Assembly (NCBI GenBank): GCA_039707465.1
Contig: CM077648.1
Span: 18,325,619 to 18,389,618 of the forward strand
Length of the DNA: 64,000 bases
From: Rhabdophis nuchalis
Taxonomy: Eukaryota; Chordata; Lepidosauria; Squamata; Natricidae
Direction: 5' to 3'
A program made the translations under genes and the position numbers. The notes under the pieces were generated by a model. It ran no database searches and was not told where the DNA came from. It saw nothing but the letters and a program-made list of their open reading frames with translations. This document shows, one piece after another, positions 63,509 through 64,000 of the stretch; position 1 is the first letter of the stretch; each line of letters opens with the position of its first letter.

Positions 63509-64000
63509 CCCGTATTTTTCGGAGTATAAGACGCACCTTTTTCCTCAAAAAAGAGGCTGAAAATCTGGGTGCGTCTTATTCACTGAATACAGCATTTTTT
63601 GCCTCCTAAAACCCCATCCCGTCACCAAAATGGCCATGCAGAGCTTTTGGGAGGGGTCCAGAGTGCTCCTGGGGGCTGGGAAGGGCAGAAATGAGTGGAA
63701 AATGGGCTGTTTTTTGCTCAATTTTTCCCCCTCAGCCCCCAGGAGTACTCTATAAGCCTCCATAAGGCTATTCATGCCCTTTTTCTTTTTATGAAAAGGA
63801 CCCGTTTTTGCGATAAACTGGCTGTTTTTTGCTCATTTGGGGGGTATCCCCCAGGAGCACTCTGTAAGCCCCCTAAAGGCTATTCATGCCTTTTATTGGG
63901 GAAAAAACCGGGCCTGTATCTGTGAAAAATGGGCCATTTTGGGGAGGTTTGTACAGTGAAAAAACTTTTCTTAAAAATTTTCCTCTTTAAAACCTTGGTG
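63509..64000 (+). mobile_element. MITE, TCGGAGTATAAGACGC type, cut by window edge
   Basis: Starts CCGTATTTTTCGGAGTATAA, then GACGCACCTTTTTCC and GGGTGCGTCTTATTC. A GGCTATTCATGCC unit with TGGCTGTTTTTTGCTCA is repeated near 63700-63900. The far end lies outside the window. The left end resembles that of 40911-41163. Confidence 0.65.

Overview
This is a repeat-dense vertebrate window with no recognisable host gene, exon, rRNA or tRNA gene. The repeats point to a squamate reptile, probably a snake. It carries tRNA-derived SINEs of the Sauria type whose tails match Bov-B. It also carries CR1 LINEs whose 3' ends run into AATAG/AATAC pentanucleotide microsatellites, many L2-type LINEs with ATT or AAAT tails, L1, Bov-B/RTE, Penelope and probable R4-like relics, many short hAT-type MITEs, and long GATA/TATC arrays of the Bkm kind. 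Family names rest on motifs I recognise by eye. No database search was run.

Layout: 1-10 kb is a Sauria SINE tail, hAT MITEs (two of them nested in other hATs), a 5' truncated L2, an L1 relic, a CR1 tail, CR1-tailed SINEs and a probable LTR. 10-12.1 kb is an L2 with a 614-codon open reverse transcriptase frame, flush against a 450 bp tetranucleotide array. 12.5-23.3 kb is sparse sequence with hAT MITEs, a CR1 tail, a Bov-B relic and two L2 fragments. 23.7-31 kb holds a Sauria SINE with a 12 bp target duplication, a quiet block that may be conserved noncoding DNA, two foldback elements, LINE relics and an L2 with a 240 bp compound microsatellite tail. 31-36 kb holds a Penelope fragment split by a TA-flanked MITE, and a SINE split twice by L2 copies in opposite orientations. 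36-47 kb holds SINEs, foldbacks and TA-flanked MITEs. 47-53.2 kb is the most nested part: a MITE holding a CR1, an L2 holding a hAT inside a local direct duplication, a MITE holding an L2, the Bkm-like array and a hairpin. 54-58.6 kb holds a MITE inside a GT repeat, an L1 relic, a CR1 with a 716-codon open frame, and a solo LTR inside an inverted-arm repeat. 58.6-64 kb holds a tRNA SINE, L1 and L2 3' ends, a hAT, a full Sauria SINE, a LINE endonuclease relic and the start of another MITE.

The two long open frames are retrotransposon reverse transcriptases on the minus strand. Both lack the N-terminal endonuclease, so they are young 5' truncated copies rather than complete elements. How the parts relate: CR1, L2 and Bov-B LINEs would supply the machinery that moves the tRNA-headed SINEs sharing their tails, LINE tails seed microsatellites, and hAT MITEs insert into both. 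Between repeats lie AT-rich islands with homeodomain-like TAATTA motifs that resemble conserved noncoding elements of a gene desert. That last point is inference. I found no convincing new gene system; the main value is in the nested insertions with readable target duplications.
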